64,000 bases of DNA from positions 62,001 to 126,000 of the forward strand of contig JAGFJA010000039.1 of NCBI GenBank assembly GCA_024103005.1. Direction: 5' to 3'. A program made the translations under genes and the position numbers. The stretch is from Saprospiraceae bacterium. Its GTDB lineage: Bacteria > Bacteroidota > Bacteroidia > Chitinophagales > Saprospiraceae. This document shows positions 1 through 8,922 of this stretch, one piece after another. The first letter of the stretch is position 1. Each line of letters begins with the position of its first letter. The notes below the pieces were generated by a model. That model was not told where the DNA came from and searched no databases. It worked only from the letters and a program-made list of their open reading frames with translations.

Positions 1-51
1 TCAATGGTATAACTTTTATCCATTCTGGCAGTAGATGCCGGCAATTGCCTT

Positions 52-2820
52 CTATTTTTTAATAAATTTCCCCGAATAAAGGAGGTCTGTATCAGTACTG
101 ACCGTGATGCAATACATTCCCGGTAGGAGCCTGCTGATTCCGATATTTTGTGTTTCATCGGTTGCAAAAAGACTTTTCAGATTTATTACCAATTTTCCTT
201 GTATGTCGAATATTTTTATTTTGATTACTTTGTCATCTTCTCTAAGGTGACTGATGTATATTCTGTCGCTTGCAATAGTTGGAAAAACCTCAATCTGGTA
301 AATATGTGGATTGATAATTGTTATGATCCGGGAATAATCCATTCGCCCTGTTGGATAGTTTACCCGGAGGCGATAATATGAGAGATGGTCAGGATGTGTA
401 TCTACAAATCGACCGAAATTTTTGGTAGGTTTATCCTGCACATATTCATCCTCAAACCAATAACCATCCTTACTCTTTTGGAGAGATAGGGATAAGATGG
501 GCTCCTCATCCCTGATAAAGTTCCACATTAAATGATTGCCATCCCGGCCTGCCTGACCTGCGAATTCCAGATCGTGGATGGCTAGGGGAATTGAAGGAGC
601 CTCCCCGTATTTTATGCCATTGCCAAAGCTGGTTACCCATATTTTGGTGTAATCATTAGGATTGTAAATGACGCGCATCGGATGCATAAAATTGTAAGAG
701 GTCTGTTGGGTAAATTGAGGGTTTGATGTGTTGGCATCGGAGCTGTACCACAGACCTTCATTTTCTGTTGTGACAAAAACTTTGGAAGCATTCACCGGAT
801 CGACGGTACACGACTCTACCCGATAACCATCAAATATTTTGTTCCAAGAAAGACCACGGTCGGTAGATTTATACAGGCCTCCCTTATCATTGGAGGGCCC
901 GCCCCACCCACTGAATACAGCCACATACCAGGTGTTTTGTGAAGCGTCATTGGGGTCGATGGTGATGTCCTTGGTCCAGTAATCCATGTTGGGCCGGTCT
1001 GATCTGTCCTGCCAGGATGCTCCCTGATCAGTACTGATAAATACTCCGGAGCTTGCTGTAAATGCTCCCGAAGCTCTCCTTCCTGACCATGTTGTAACGA
1101 CTGTTCCGTCACCTAACACTTGAATATTATAAGGATGGCCTTCAGTCCGACTTGGTGTGGACGTTATATTCCAGATGGAAGAAGCCGAATTGTTCAAATT
1201 ATTGGTGATATAGATACCTCCGGATGTGCTGTTGACGACGCTTGCGTACATTCGGTTAGCGTTTGTGGGATCTATGACCAGCCAGACCACCGGATGACCG
1301 AAATCATGTAACATGTTCCAGTGTAGTCCCTGATCGGTACTGTATAAAATGGCACCCGTCCCGCCGTCAATTTTACTATCAGTGAGATAGGTACTTTGGT
1401 ACATATCATGTATGCTGCTGACGGCTGCATAAAGTGTCCCGTTGGTGGGGTGCTCAATCATCTGATACACCGTATTGTAGGAAATACCTTCGTAATCAAA
1501 TGCCCATTTACTTCCGCCATCCGTGCTTCTGACAGCTGTAATGTCGGTATAAGAGGCCATAATGATATTGGGATTGTTTTTAAGCCAATGAAGATTCCAG
1601 CATGAAGTATTCTCAAGGCCGTTGTTAGCGTAAGCTTTGTCTTTTGGTGTCGGGCTGCCCGGTGGGTTCTGATCTGTTGAGGCAACATAAGCTTGCCTCC
1701 AGATATTTCCACCATCCTGAGTGATGTGAGCAAAACCATAATCAGTATAAATAACTGTCTGAGCATCATTCGGGGCGACTGCAAGACCGAAGACGATTTC
1801 TCCATACCACCAGTCTTCATCACCCTGGTAGCCGGAATAACCGGTGTAAACATTTTGATTATTGGTAGTTAGGAAGATGGGTATCCAGCTGGATCCGCCA
1901 TTTGATGTTTTATAGATGACAGGATAGGAGGTGTTTGGGTCGGTGCCGCCCACATAGAATACGGAAGAATTATTATCTGCTGAGGAGATATAAAATAGTT
2001 TGTCACTCGGTTGTATCCCGCTGACAGTTGTTATCCAGTTGCCGGAAACGTAGTCTCTTGAAATGATCGAATTGTAAATATAGATGTCCTGAGCATTTAC
2101 ACCGGGATATAAGTCAGCCTGATTGGCGATAGTGCCCATAAGTCTGGTAATTCCATTACTTTTGGAGCCTGTAAAACTCATAAAACCAGAATTGGAAGGG
2201 AAGCCTGCACCGGTATCCAACAAGAAAGTATTGCCGCCATCCATGGAAACAAGAAGTCCGACTTGAGTCCCGACATAGATATTGTTTCCATCCCAGAATA
2301 CTCCGGATATCAGGAAGTCAGCGTTGTTGTCATATCTGAGGTTAAATGTGTTACCCCCATCCAAAGAGATGTATAAGGCTGTATAAGAAGACAGAATGAG
2401 TCTTTGTGTTGAGTTGGGGTCGGCAGAGATAAACCATACCTCTCCGCCTGTGGGATCTGAAGAAAGCGGGTTCCAGGTTGCGCCGCCATCCGTGGACTTT
2501 ACCGGAAAGCGGGTGTCGTCAAGGAAGCCGTAATTCACTGTATAAAGGATATCGGGATCGGAAGTATATTCTACACTATGTATCCCACCGGTGGATATCA
2601 GTTCGGTAAATGGTACAGGAGCCCAGTTTAATCCGGCGTCAGTGGAGTGGAAGACCTCTGTCATGTCACATTGCATATAAATATCTGTGGGGTCTGTGGG
2701 ACTGATAGTCGGAGAAAATAAGGAACCTCCGCCGCCGATGCCGGATGCTGTCCAGGTGTTGGGTTGAGCTAGGATAAAGGAATATACAAAAATGAGTAGG
2801 GTAGAAAAGTATATTTTCAT
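52..2820 (-). CDS. Secreted Asp-box (BNR/sortilin-like) repeat protein with T9SS sorting domain
   Basis: Large secreted protein built from about ten Asp-box motifs (STDAGLNW, STDGGATW, SMDGGNTF, STDQGLHW, STDRGLSW and similar) spread over roughly residues 50-740, as in sialidase/VPS10/xyloglucanase-type beta-propellers. The C-terminal 85 or so residues form a T9SS type A sorting domain ending LLPGMYCI...KFIKK, so export through the type IX system to the surface or medium is expected. The start is placed at the Met at 2820, which opens a signal peptide (MKIYFSTLLIFVYSFILAQ); the frame stays open 12 codons further upstream, but that stretch does not look like a signal sequence. No catalytic residues could be assigned, so a glycosidase or a plain adhesin/binding role are both possible. 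Transcribed alone. The stop is TAG. Confidence 0.85.
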   Translation of the reverse strand: MKIYFSTLLIFVYSFILAQPNTWTASGIGGGGSLFSPTISPTDPTDIYMQCDMTEVFHSTDAGLNWAPVPFTELISTGGIHSVEYTSDPDILYTVNYGFLDDTRFPVKSTDGGATWNPLSSDPTGGEVWFISADPNSTQRLILSSYTALYISLDGGNTFNLRYDNNADFLISGVFWDGNNIYVGTQVGLLVSMDGGNTFLLDTGAGFPSNSGFMSFTGSKSNGITRLMGTIANQADLYPGVNAQDIYIYNSIISRDYVSGNWITTVSGIQPSDKLFYISSADNNSSVFYVGGTDPNTSYPVIYKTSNGGSSWIPIFLTTNNQNVYTGYSGYQGDEDWWYGEIVFGLAVAPNDAQTVIYTDYGFAHITQDGGNIWRQAYVASTDQNPPGSPTPKDKAYANNGLENTSCWNLHWLKNNPNIIMASYTDITAVRSTDGGSKWAFDYEGISYNTVYQMIEHPTNGTLYAAVSSIHDMYQSTYLTDSKIDGGTGAILYSTDQGLHWNMLHDFGHPVVWLVIDPTNANRMYASVVNSTSGGIYITNNLNNSASSIWNITSTPSRTEGHPYNIQVLGDGTVVTTWSGRRASGAFTASSGVFISTDQGASWQDRSDRPNMDYWTKDITIDPNDASQNTWYVAVFSGWGGPSNDKGGLYKSTDRGLSWNKIFDGYRVESCTVDPVNASKVFVTTENEGLWYSSDANTSNPQFTQQTSYNFMHPMRVIYNPNDYTKIWVTSFGNGIKYGEAPSIPLAIHDLEFAGQAGRDGNHLMWNFIRDEEPILSLSLQKSKDGYWFEDEYVQDKPTKNFGRFVDTHPDHLSYYRLRVNYPTGRMDYSRIITIINPHIYQIEVFPTIASDRIYISHLREDDKVIKIKIFDIQGKLVINLKSLFATDETQNIGISRLLPGMYCITVSTDTDLLYSGKFIKK

Positions 2821-3342
2821 GGTGATACAAGCAGTTTGGGTTAAAATTAAATACAAAAACTCCGCAAAAGGTGAATCATCAAAGGTAGGAAATATCCAAG
2901 TTTTGTATTTGAAAAAACACTAAATATAATTAAATTAATTAAAACTGAGTATAAAAAATACTGATTTTACTGTATTTTTTCAAAAAATGGTAGGTATGAA
3001 AATTTGAATGATCGGAATTTTACCCCTCCGAAACTGAAATTATATCAAGAAAAACTAAAATTTCGGAGCTAAGAACTATAAGATAAATATTATACGGACT
3101 ACAAATTGGTTATGGTAATGTATTCCTATACGATAATATTCGAATTGTAATTCCACTTGGATTGAACCCACGATTCCAACCAAAAGCACTTCGGTATTCT
3201 GAAAATCCGTGATATTAATCGGGCGATAAGCAATCACACAGCGAAGGCAACAAGAAGCGAAGCAATCAAACGACGCAGTACAAGCTCTCTCAAACTAAGT
3301 TCCTGAATTAAACCGTTACTCAGAAATTTCATAACTTAGTTA
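2821..3342. other. Gene-free spacer holding a degenerate dispersed repeat
   Basis: This A+T-rich stretch lies between two minus-strand genes. It has an 8-bp inverted repeat (CTCCGAAA at 3026-3033, TTTCGGAG at 3061-3068), not followed by a T tract on either strand, and, at about 3157-3323, one copy of a degenerate repeat whose second copy is at 32743-32910. No open frame looks coding. Confidence 0.5.
3157..3323. repeat. Dispersed intergenic repeat, copy A
   Basis: The segment begins with TTGGATTGAACCC, contains GGTATTCTGAAAATCCG and ends with TCCTGAATTAAACCGTTACT followed by CAG. The same three blocks occur in the same order and with similar spacing at 32743-32910, while the sequence between them differs. 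No coding potential is seen. It may be a decayed mobile element or a structured intergenic repeat. Confidence 0.5.
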
Positions 3343-5037
3343 TTAAACCTGCTTTTTTGCCAACTTACTATGAGTATAACCATATAGAAAATATACCACC
3401 AGTCCGATAACCAGCCAAATGATGAATCTCATCCAGTTGGTATGACTTTCCTGAGCCATCAGGTAGAAGCAGCTTACTAAACCAAGGATAGGAATCAGCG
3501 AAAATCTGTTTTTTATCGTATATATAGCCAGGATGACGGCTACCAGCCAGAATACTATCATGGGGAAGGTTTCTAAGGCGATGATGTCCTGAAAATAATA
3601 TGGTTGGTAATAGATAATGGCTATTATGGTAGCAACCAGCCCTGCCGGGTAAATCCATTGCCCATTGATATAGGGCACTTTAAACTTACTCTGAGGCCTT
3701 TCAGGTTGCATCTGGAGGACCAGGATACCACCGCATACCAATACAAAGGCAAATAAGGTTCCGATACTTGTCAGCGCCAACACGATATCCAAATTGAGGA
3801 ATAAGGCAGGTAAGGCGACGACACATCCTGTCAAAATAGTTGAAAAGGATGGTGTACCATATTTGGGATGAATCCTCGAAAATATCCCCGGAAGTAATCC
3901 ATCCCGACTCATACTCATCCAGATCCTTGGCTGTCCCAGCTGAAAGACAAGAAGTACACTTGCCGTAGCTATGATGGCACTACCGGCGACGATGGCAGAA
4001 ACAAATTTCATATTGACGGCATCAAAAACCATTGCCAGCGGATCGCCTACATTGAGTTGGCTGTAATGAACCATTCCTGTAAGCACCAGTGAAACCAAGA
4101 CATAGAGAACAGTACAGATTATTAGCGCATAAATCATCCCTCTCGGAAGGTCCCGCTGGGGATCTTTACACTCTTCAGCAGTGGTACTGATGGCGTCAAA
4201 ACCGATATATGCAAAGAATACGGCAGAAACACCTTTTAATATACCGCCGACACCATTGGGCATAAAGGGTGACCAGTTGTCCGTATTGATATAAAAGGCA
4301 CCCACCAGTATGACTAGGAGGATAATTGCCAGCTTGATTCCTACCATAATATTACTGGCAGTTCGGGATTCCCGTATGCCGACATAGACAATATAGGTGA
4401 TGAGAGCGACAATCATCATGGCAGGAACGTCTATGATCATCCTGAGTGAACCCAGCATTGGAGCATTTGTCCAGGCGTAATATTGGCTTATTTCAGTTGG
4501 GTTTAGAGTGTTTAGGTTGGCACCGGTGGACATCGCAGCATGGATTTTTTCGTAGCCGGCGTGAGCTGTCATGTAATCCATTGTCAGCCAGTCGGGTATG
4601 TGGATGCCTGCCTTATTGACAAGATTGGTAAAGTAATCACTCCAACTAATGGCTACAGCTATATTTCCAATGGCATATTCCATCAATAAGTCCCAGCCTA
4701 TAATCCATGCAAAGATTTCACCAAAGGCAACATAGGAATAGGTATATGCACTACCCGACACAGGTACGGTAGAAGCAAACTCCGCATAACACAAGGCTGC
4801 AAAACCACAGGCTATCGCCGTAAAAATATATAAAAAGACAACTCCCGGACCACCATCATAAGCGGCCTTCCCTATGCTTGAAAAAATCCCGGCACCGATG
4901 ACAGCAGCAACACCCAAGGCTGTGAGATCACGTACTCCCAATACTCTTTTCAGACTAACTCCATGTGAATCACCCATCCCTGAATCTACATCACTCAGAA
5001 TCGCTCCAATAGATTTTTTTCTAAAAATAGTCGCCAT
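3343..5037 (-). CDS. APC-superfamily amino acid permease (cationic amino acid transporter type)
   Basis: Integral membrane transporter of 564 residues, with at least twelve hydrophobic segments from about residue 40 to the C-terminus. The first helix carries the APC substrate-binding signature GAGIF (residues 48-52), and ISTTAEECKDPQRDLPRG around residue 285 is the conserved loop of the CAT/YfnA group. It should import amino acids by proton- or sodium-coupled symport across the inner membrane; the substrate cannot be read from sequence. The polar N-terminus (about 35 residues) and the length match the family. It is transcribed alone, and a (TAAA)n tract lies about 150 bp upstream of the start. 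Confidence 0.9.
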   Translation of the reverse strand: MATIFRKKSIGAILSDVDSGMGDSHGVSLKRVLGVRDLTALGVAAVIGAGIFSSIGKAAYDGGPGVVFLYIFTAIACGFAALCYAEFASTVPVSGSAYTYSYVAFGEIFAWIIGWDLLMEYAIGNIAVAISWSDYFTNLVNKAGIHIPDWLTMDYMTAHAGYEKIHAAMSTGANLNTLNPTEISQYYAWTNAPMLGSLRMIIDVPAMMIVALITYIVYVGIRESRTASNIMVGIKLAIILLVILVGAFYINTDNWSPFMPNGVGGILKGVSAVFFAYIGFDAISTTAEECKDPQRDLPRGMIYALIICTVLYVLVSLVLTGMVHYSQLNVGDPLAMVFDAVNMKFVSAIVAGSAIIATASVLLVFQLGQPRIWMSMSRDGLLPGIFSRIHPKYGTPSFSTILTGCVVALPALFLNLDIVLALTSIGTLFAFVLVCGGILVLQMQPERPQSKFKVPYINGQWIYPAGLVATIIAIIYYQPYYFQDIIALETFPMIVFWLVAVILAIYTIKNRFSLIPILGLVSCFYLMAQESHTNWMRFIIWLVIGLVVYFLYGYTHSKLAKKQV

Positions 5038-5181
5038 CTTGATTTTTGTTTCGTTTTGTTTGTATCAGGGTAAAAGTAATAAAAATGTCGAAAAAGTAAA
5101 AAATACAGTCTTTTAATTCGTCCGGGCCACTGACAAAAAAATATTTAATCATACTACTTTTTCTTGTCGTAATTGGGATGT

Positions 5182-5208
5182 TAAATAAATAAATAAATAA
5201 ATAAATAA
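5182..5208. repeat. (TAAA)n tetranucleotide microsatellite
   Basis: Nearly seven perfect TAAA units occur in a row in the spacer upstream of the minus-strand permease and just before tRNA-Ser. Such tracts can change length by slipped-strand mispairing; whether it affects permease expression is unknown. Confidence 0.8.
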
Positions 5209-5309
5209 TGAAAAAAAGAAAGATGAATGGTAGAGATATCCAAACTTTTAATTTTTTGAAAAACTTTGAGAAATTAATCAAATATGACTACCTTCGCACT
5301 CCAAAATAA

Positions 5310-5397
5310 GGAGAGTTGGCCGAGTGGTCGAAGGCGCACGCCTGGAAAGTGTGTAAGCTCCAAAAGGGCTTCTAGGGTTCGAATCCCTAACTCTCCG
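5310..5397 (+). tRNA. tRNA-Ser(GGA)
   Basis: Class II tRNA of 88 nt. The acceptor stem pairs GGAGAGT (5310-5316) with ACTCTCC (5390-5396), with discriminator G at 5397. The anticodon stem CACGC/GTGTG encloses the loop CTGGAAA, giving anticodon GGA at 5344-5346, which reads UCC/UCU. A long variable arm follows and the T-arm is GGGTTCGAATCCC. The 3' CCA is not encoded. The long variable arm and the anticodon both identify serine. Confidence 0.97.
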
Positions 5398-6191
5398 CAA
5401 CCTAAAGTATAATAGATGGGTCGCCAATTTATTATACTTTTTTTATTTGTGCTATTGTACAATTATTGTACTGCTAAAAATAATTAACCTCAAAAATGGG
5501 TGTTTTTATCCCCATTTAGTCCTTTCCGGTTTTTGCGGTGGTATACCTTTTCTTTTTGAAATTTTACCATTATCCTTGAATATCTTTTTGCTGGCCGACT
5601 TGTATTAGATTTTCAAAAATTCATTTTATACAGTTCACTTTTTAATTTATTGATATAATATAAGGCTTTAATGACTTTGCAATATCCCTATACGCCTTAC
5701 TATGGGTGTGAATTCCCTAAATACATTCCTTAAACGCTTCACATTGAAAAAAATAATCATCTATTGAATACAGCTTGAGACTATGCTTCTTTGGTCAGTT
5801 TCGGACTGGATTCAGTTTTGAAACCGCTCATTCCGCCGGCTCAGTTGCTACGGGTGGATACTTCTTAATGACAGAAGGTATATTATATCTATAGCCGTAA
5901 TCCGATCCTATTCAATACCATATAGATATCCAATCTCTTGTTGACGACAGCATCAAATAGTTTAAATTGACCGGAAATATTCGTATTTTATACGATAATT
6001 TATTATAAAAGTTAATATATGTATAAAAAACAGCCCTTTTTGGGCAAAATCGCCGGCTTTTATACGAATGTTTACAAGCCATATTTTTTTCACTTGACTA
6101 TTGGCTCTAATTTTGATACCATATTTAGAAAGACATTACTTATTAGTATGCCATTTAACATTCATCACTTAATTCTTAAAATTAATTTATC
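5398..6191. other. Gene-free A+T-rich spacer downstream of tRNA-Ser
   Basis: About 790 bases have no open frame that looks coding on either strand. They separate the tRNA from the tandem lipoprotein genes. A weak hairpin (AAATGGG...CCCATTT near 5516-5540) is present. The position just after a tRNA 3' end is a common insertion site for integrative elements, but no integrase, no second copy of the tRNA 3' end and no other direct repeat were found. Confidence 0.5.
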
Positions 6192-6740
6192 ATGAAAGCA
6201 AATTATTTATTTCTATTCCTACTTCTTTTCATCACCGTATCCTGTGGCAAAGACGATTCCGAACAGCCTGCCTCCGCCTGCTGCGACTGCCTGAAAGAAG
6301 CATCCATCACAGGAAAAGGCACCATGAGCATGAAGATCAATGGCATCACTTGGTCCAACTGCAATGTAAAGAATGAAAACTATCCCACTGTTGATGTGTA
6401 TTGGGATCCTGAACATGAAATGTTTCGAATTAGAGGAAAAAAATATTTTTCTTCTCAAGCAAGTGAATCGTTTTCGATTAATGTTGATAAGCCTTTTCTT
6501 GGGGATTTCACTAAAACTCAGAAACTTCTTTTCCGACTATTCTACTCAGGTTCTTATAATGGCTGGGCAGAGTTTGCAATGGATACAAGTAAGCCCTTCT
6601 CACTCAATGTACACCACCTCGATGAGCAAAACCGCATCATCAGTGGGACTTTTGAGTGTTGCCTGAAAAAATTATGGGGTGATGATTACTCCCCCGATAG
6701 TTTGGCTATTACGGAAGGAAGATTTGACACGCACTATTGA
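6192..6740 (+). CDS. Lipoprotein of a tandem paralogous family, member 1
   Basis: Small lipoprotein of 182 residues. The leader MKANYLFLFLLLFITVSC ends in a lipobox whose Cys18 would be acylated. Features shared by all four tandem members are: CCxC soon after the lipid anchor (ACCDC), a [ST]MS[MF]KINGxxWSxC segment near residue 48, a divergent middle, then a block ending RIISGTFEC and a final GRFD. The fold resembles the small DUF6252-type Bacteroidota lipoproteins, a resemblance inferred by eye. The function is unknown; the conserved cysteines could form disulfides or bind metal. It is the most divergent member of the array and has an extra Cys after FEC. Heptamer repeats follow its stop codon. 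Confidence 0.8.
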   Translation: MKANYLFLFLLLFITVSCGKDDSEQPASACCDCLKEASITGKGTMSMKINGITWSNCNVKNENYPTVDVYWDPEHEMFRIRGKKYFSSQASESFSINVDKPFLGDFTKTQKLLFRLFYSGSYNGWAEFAMDTSKPFSLNVHHLDEQNRIISGTFECCLKKLWGDDYSPDSLAITEGRFDTHY

Positions 6741-6750
6741 GACAATTACA

Positions 6751-6771
6751 AATTACGAATTACGAATTACG
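6751..6771. repeat. Heptamer tandem repeat (AATTACG x3)
   Basis: Three perfect copies of AATTACG sit in the 73-bp spacer between lipoprotein members 1 and 2. They resemble the short tandemly repeated heptanucleotides known from other bacterial intergenic regions. No function is evident. Confidence 0.75.
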
Positions 6772-6813
6772 ATTGATGATAACTTATCACTAAAATCTTA
6801 AATTTAATGAATC

Positions 6814-7374
6814 ATGAAAGCACATTTTTTATTTCTAATCTTACTTCTTTTCATCACCACCTCCTGCGGAAAAGATGACATCTCCAAACGCTGTTGTAGC
6901 TGCGAACGACCCGCCACCCAACAAGGAGCCAATACCATGAGCTTCAAAATAAATGGCGAACAATGGAGCAACTGCAATGTAACCAACGACGGATCACTCA
7001 ATGACTTCAGAACTGTCATGGTCAATATGCCGTATGGGGATAACTCCAGATTGGATGTACAAGGTAGAAGGAATTTTGAAGGCTCAAATTATGAATTATT
7101 AAATATTTTAATAGACTATCCTAAAGTGGAGATTATTACTAATAGTCCACAAAAACAAAGTTTTTTTACTTTTTATGCTAGAGGATCTTCTGATTTCGGC
7201 AACTCAATCTATGCAAACGACACCACAAAGCCATACCATCTCAACATCACCAAGGTAGATTGGAACAAGCGCATCATCAGTGGTGAATTTGAGTGCGAGA
7301 TGGAAGAGGTTTTCACGAGCACTCCTGGAGAAAATCTATTAATTACACAAGGCAGGTTCGATGTATCCTTTTAA
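6814..7374 (+). CDS. Lipoprotein of a tandem paralogous family, member 2
   Basis: Lipoprotein of 186 residues with leader MKAHFLFLILLLFITTSC and acylated Cys18. The conserved cysteine pattern is present: RCCSC near residue 26, WSNC near residue 50, and GEFEC near residue 160. The final GRFD motif is followed by VSF. The middle (about residues 65-140) shares no obvious identity with the neighbours although both flanks do. The 5' sequence just before the ATG (AAATTTAATGAATC) resembles that before member 1 (AAATTAATTTATC), showing that the duplication included the upstream region. Role unknown; probably periplasmic or surface-exposed. Confidence 0.8.
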   Translation: MKAHFLFLILLLFITTSCGKDDISKRCCSCERPATQQGANTMSFKINGEQWSNCNVTNDGSLNDFRTVMVNMPYGDNSRLDVQGRRNFEGSNYELLNILIDYPKVEIITNSPQKQSFFTFYARGSSDFGNSIYANDTTKPYHLNITKVDWNKRIISGEFECEMEEVFTSTPGENLLITQGRFDVSF

Positions 7375-7438
7375 TTCATAAATCACTTATATATAATTTG
7401 TAAATAAATATTTTTTTAACCATTTAAATTTTATTCTT

Positions 7439-7489
7439 ATGAAAAAGAATTTTCACCGGCTGCTTAATAAATGGACAGTTGACAATTGA
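7439..7489 (+). pseudogene. Relic copy 1 of the 5' end of the downstream hydrolase gene
   Basis: Reads MKKNFHRLLNKWTVDN then stop. The first nine codons match the start of the large secreted protein at 8923 (MKKFLNRLL), and the region before the ATG is similar (T-rich run, AAC, CATTTAAATTTT). After CGGCTGCTT the similarity stops and the sequence runs into TGGACAA heptamers. It is best explained as the stump of a duplicated and deleted hydrolase gene; a short translated leader is less likely. Confidence 0.55.
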
Positions 7490-7525
7490 CAATGGACAAT
7501 GGACAATGGACAATGGACAATTGAG
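7479..7525. repeat. Heptamer tandem repeat (TGGACAA/TTGACAA type)
   Basis: About six consecutive heptamer units, four of them perfect TGGACAA and the outer ones TTGACAA-like, occupy the spacer between lipoprotein members 2 and 3 right after the relic leader. The following GAATACACAATAACAACATAATA block recurs between members 3 and 4 with only a single repeat unit, so copy number has changed since the duplication. Confidence 0.75.
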
Positions 7526-7587
7526 AATACACAATAACAACATAATATTCAAAAACAATTTTTTTTAATATACAAAATTATATAGAC

Positions 7588-8178
7588 ATGAAAACACAAC
7601 ATTTAATACCGCTTCTTTTTCTCGTCATGACCGTCTCTTGCGAAAAAGAAGACATCCCTAAAAACTGCTGCTCCTGCACCACACCTGCCACCATGACTGG
7701 AGCTAACACCGTCAGCTTCGACCTCAATGGTGCTACTTGGAGTCCGTGTGATGCGGAAAATGCAGGTGGTAAAATGCCCGAAATATTTGCTTATTGGGAC
7801 AGATATTCTGGATATAATACTATGAGGATAAAAGCTTCCCAAAATTTTGTGAAAATTAATAATAAGTCGGTTGATTTATGGATAACAATCTTTAAACCCA
7901 AAATAGGGATTACACAACCAAAAATACCAATAAGAAGGATAAGTCTTAATTTTCCCGAAGAAGCTAAATTACCGCATAAAGGATTATATGCTACTATGGA
8001 CGGAGATCTTCCATTCAACCTCGAAGTAACCCGCTTTGACACCATCAATAAGATTATTAGCGGGGTATTTGACTGTACAATTAGAAAAACGAATGACTCC
8101 AGTGATTCAACAGAAATCAAACTCTCTAATGGACGTTTCGACGTCCGATACATTAAAGTATGTAACAATTTTTTTTAA
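7588..8178 (+). CDS. Lipoprotein of a tandem paralogous family, member 3
   Basis: Lipoprotein of 196 residues with leader MKTQHLIPLLFLVMTVSC (acylated Cys18), then EKEDIPKNCCSCTTP. It is nearly identical to member 4 over the first 65 or so residues and again over a C-terminal block (LPFNLEVTRFDTINKIISGV then FDC), but the roughly 70 residues between are unrelated at a glance and much richer in A+T. The frame runs ten codons past the usual GRFDVRY end (IKVCNNFF), because the stop seen in member 4 is absent. It therefore reads into the T-rich run of the next relic leader. Function unknown. Confidence 0.8.
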   Translation: MKTQHLIPLLFLVMTVSCEKEDIPKNCCSCTTPATMTGANTVSFDLNGATWSPCDAENAGGKMPEIFAYWDRYSGYNTMRIKASQNFVKINNKSVDLWITIFKPKIGITQPKIPIRRISLNFPEEAKLPHKGLYATMDGDLPFNLEVTRFDTINKIISGVFDCTIRKTNDSSDSTEIKLSNGRFDVRYIKVCNNFF

Positions 8179-8195
8179 CATATAAATTTTTAATC

Positions 8196-8252
8196 ATGAA
8201 AAAGTTTTTAAAACGGCTGCTTAATAAATGGACAATTGAGAATACACAATAA
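8196..8252 (+). pseudogene. Relic copy 2 of the 5' end of the downstream hydrolase gene
   Basis: Reads MKKFLKRLLNKWTIENTQ then stop. The sequence from GTAACA plus a T run through AACATATAAATTTTTAATC, the ATG and on to CGGCTGCTT is almost identical to the start region of the real gene at 8923. Beyond that point it switches abruptly to the same AATAAATGGACAATT-GAGAATACACAATAAC spacer found after relic 1. It marks a duplication of lipoprotein plus hydrolase 5' end. Confidence 0.6.
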
Positions 8253-8301
8253 CAACATAATATACAAAAACAATTTTTTTTAAAAGCAAAAATAAATTAT
8301 C

Positions 8302-8874
8302 ATGAAAGCACAACATTTAATACCGCTTCTATTTCTCGTCATGACTGTCTCTTGCGAAAAAGAAGACATTCCCAAAAACTGCTGCTCCTGCACCACACCT
8401 ACCACCACTTCAGGTGCCAATACCCTCAGCTTCGACCTCGATGGTGTTACTTGGAGTCCGTGCGATGCAGTGAAAGCAGAGGGAAAGACTCCTGAGATTA
8501 CTGCTGAAAGGTATCGTTTGTTTGGGTATGACAGAATCACAATTAGAGCTACTCAACAACATGAGATAGCAAGTAAGAATGATAATCTATTTATAATTAT
8601 AAATCATCCAAGTAAAGGTAAAATAAATCATAGTGGAGAATTCCCAATTGGTAGTATTTATTTATCCGTGCTTTCAGAGACTAACCCAAGATATTCTGGG
8701 CAATACAATACTATAAATTCTGGATTACCATTCAACCTCGAAGTAACCCGCTTCGACACCATCAATAAGATTATTTCAGGCGTGTTTGACTGTACATTAA
8801 TAGAAGATAATGGAGGAATAGATACTTCAAAAATCCAGATAACTAATGGACGTTTCGATGTCCGTTATAATTAA
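8302..8874 (+). CDS. Lipoprotein of a tandem paralogous family, member 4
   Basis: Lipoprotein of 190 residues with leader MKAQHLIPLLFLVMTVSC (acylated Cys18), CCSC at about residues 27-30, WSPC near residue 52, the FDC block near residue 165 and a final GRFDVRYN. N- and C-terminal thirds are almost the same as member 3 at protein and DNA level; the middle third (about residues 68-140) differs and is A+T-rich. It lies 48 bp upstream of the large hydrolase/beta-helix gene, so the two are probably co-transcribed. No enzymatic motif is visible. A partner or surface anchor role for the hydrolase is a guess from position only. Confidence 0.8.
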   Translation: MKAQHLIPLLFLVMTVSCEKEDIPKNCCSCTTPTTTSGANTLSFDLDGVTWSPCDAVKAEGKTPEITAERYRLFGYDRITIRATQQHEIASKNDNLFIIINHPSKGKINHSGEFPIGSIYLSVLSETNPRYSGQYNTINSGLPFNLEVTRFDTINKIISGVFDCTLIEDNGGIDTSKIQITNGRFDVRYN

Positions 8875-8922
8875 ATTTTATATCTCTATGTAACATTTTT
8901 TTTAACATATAAATTTTTAATC

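Noticed and set aside
816-1112. Frames opposite or overlapping the Asp-box protein
   Set aside because: They are shadows of a well-supported long gene with signal peptide and sorting domain.
3026-3068. CTCCGAAA/TTTCGGAG as a terminator
   Set aside because: The loop is 27 nt and no T tract follows on either strand.
5021-5281. 86-codon membrane protein frame on the minus strand upstream of the permease
   Set aside because: It runs through the TAAA tract and overlaps the permease start; the hydrophobic text arises from the A+T-rich repeat.
5398-6191. Integrase remnant after tRNA-Ser
   Set aside because: I looked at both strands for tyrosine recombinase motifs and for a second copy of the tRNA 3' end and found neither.
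7479-7525. CRISPR array
   Set aside because: Units are 7 bp and contiguous with no spacers, and no cas gene is present.
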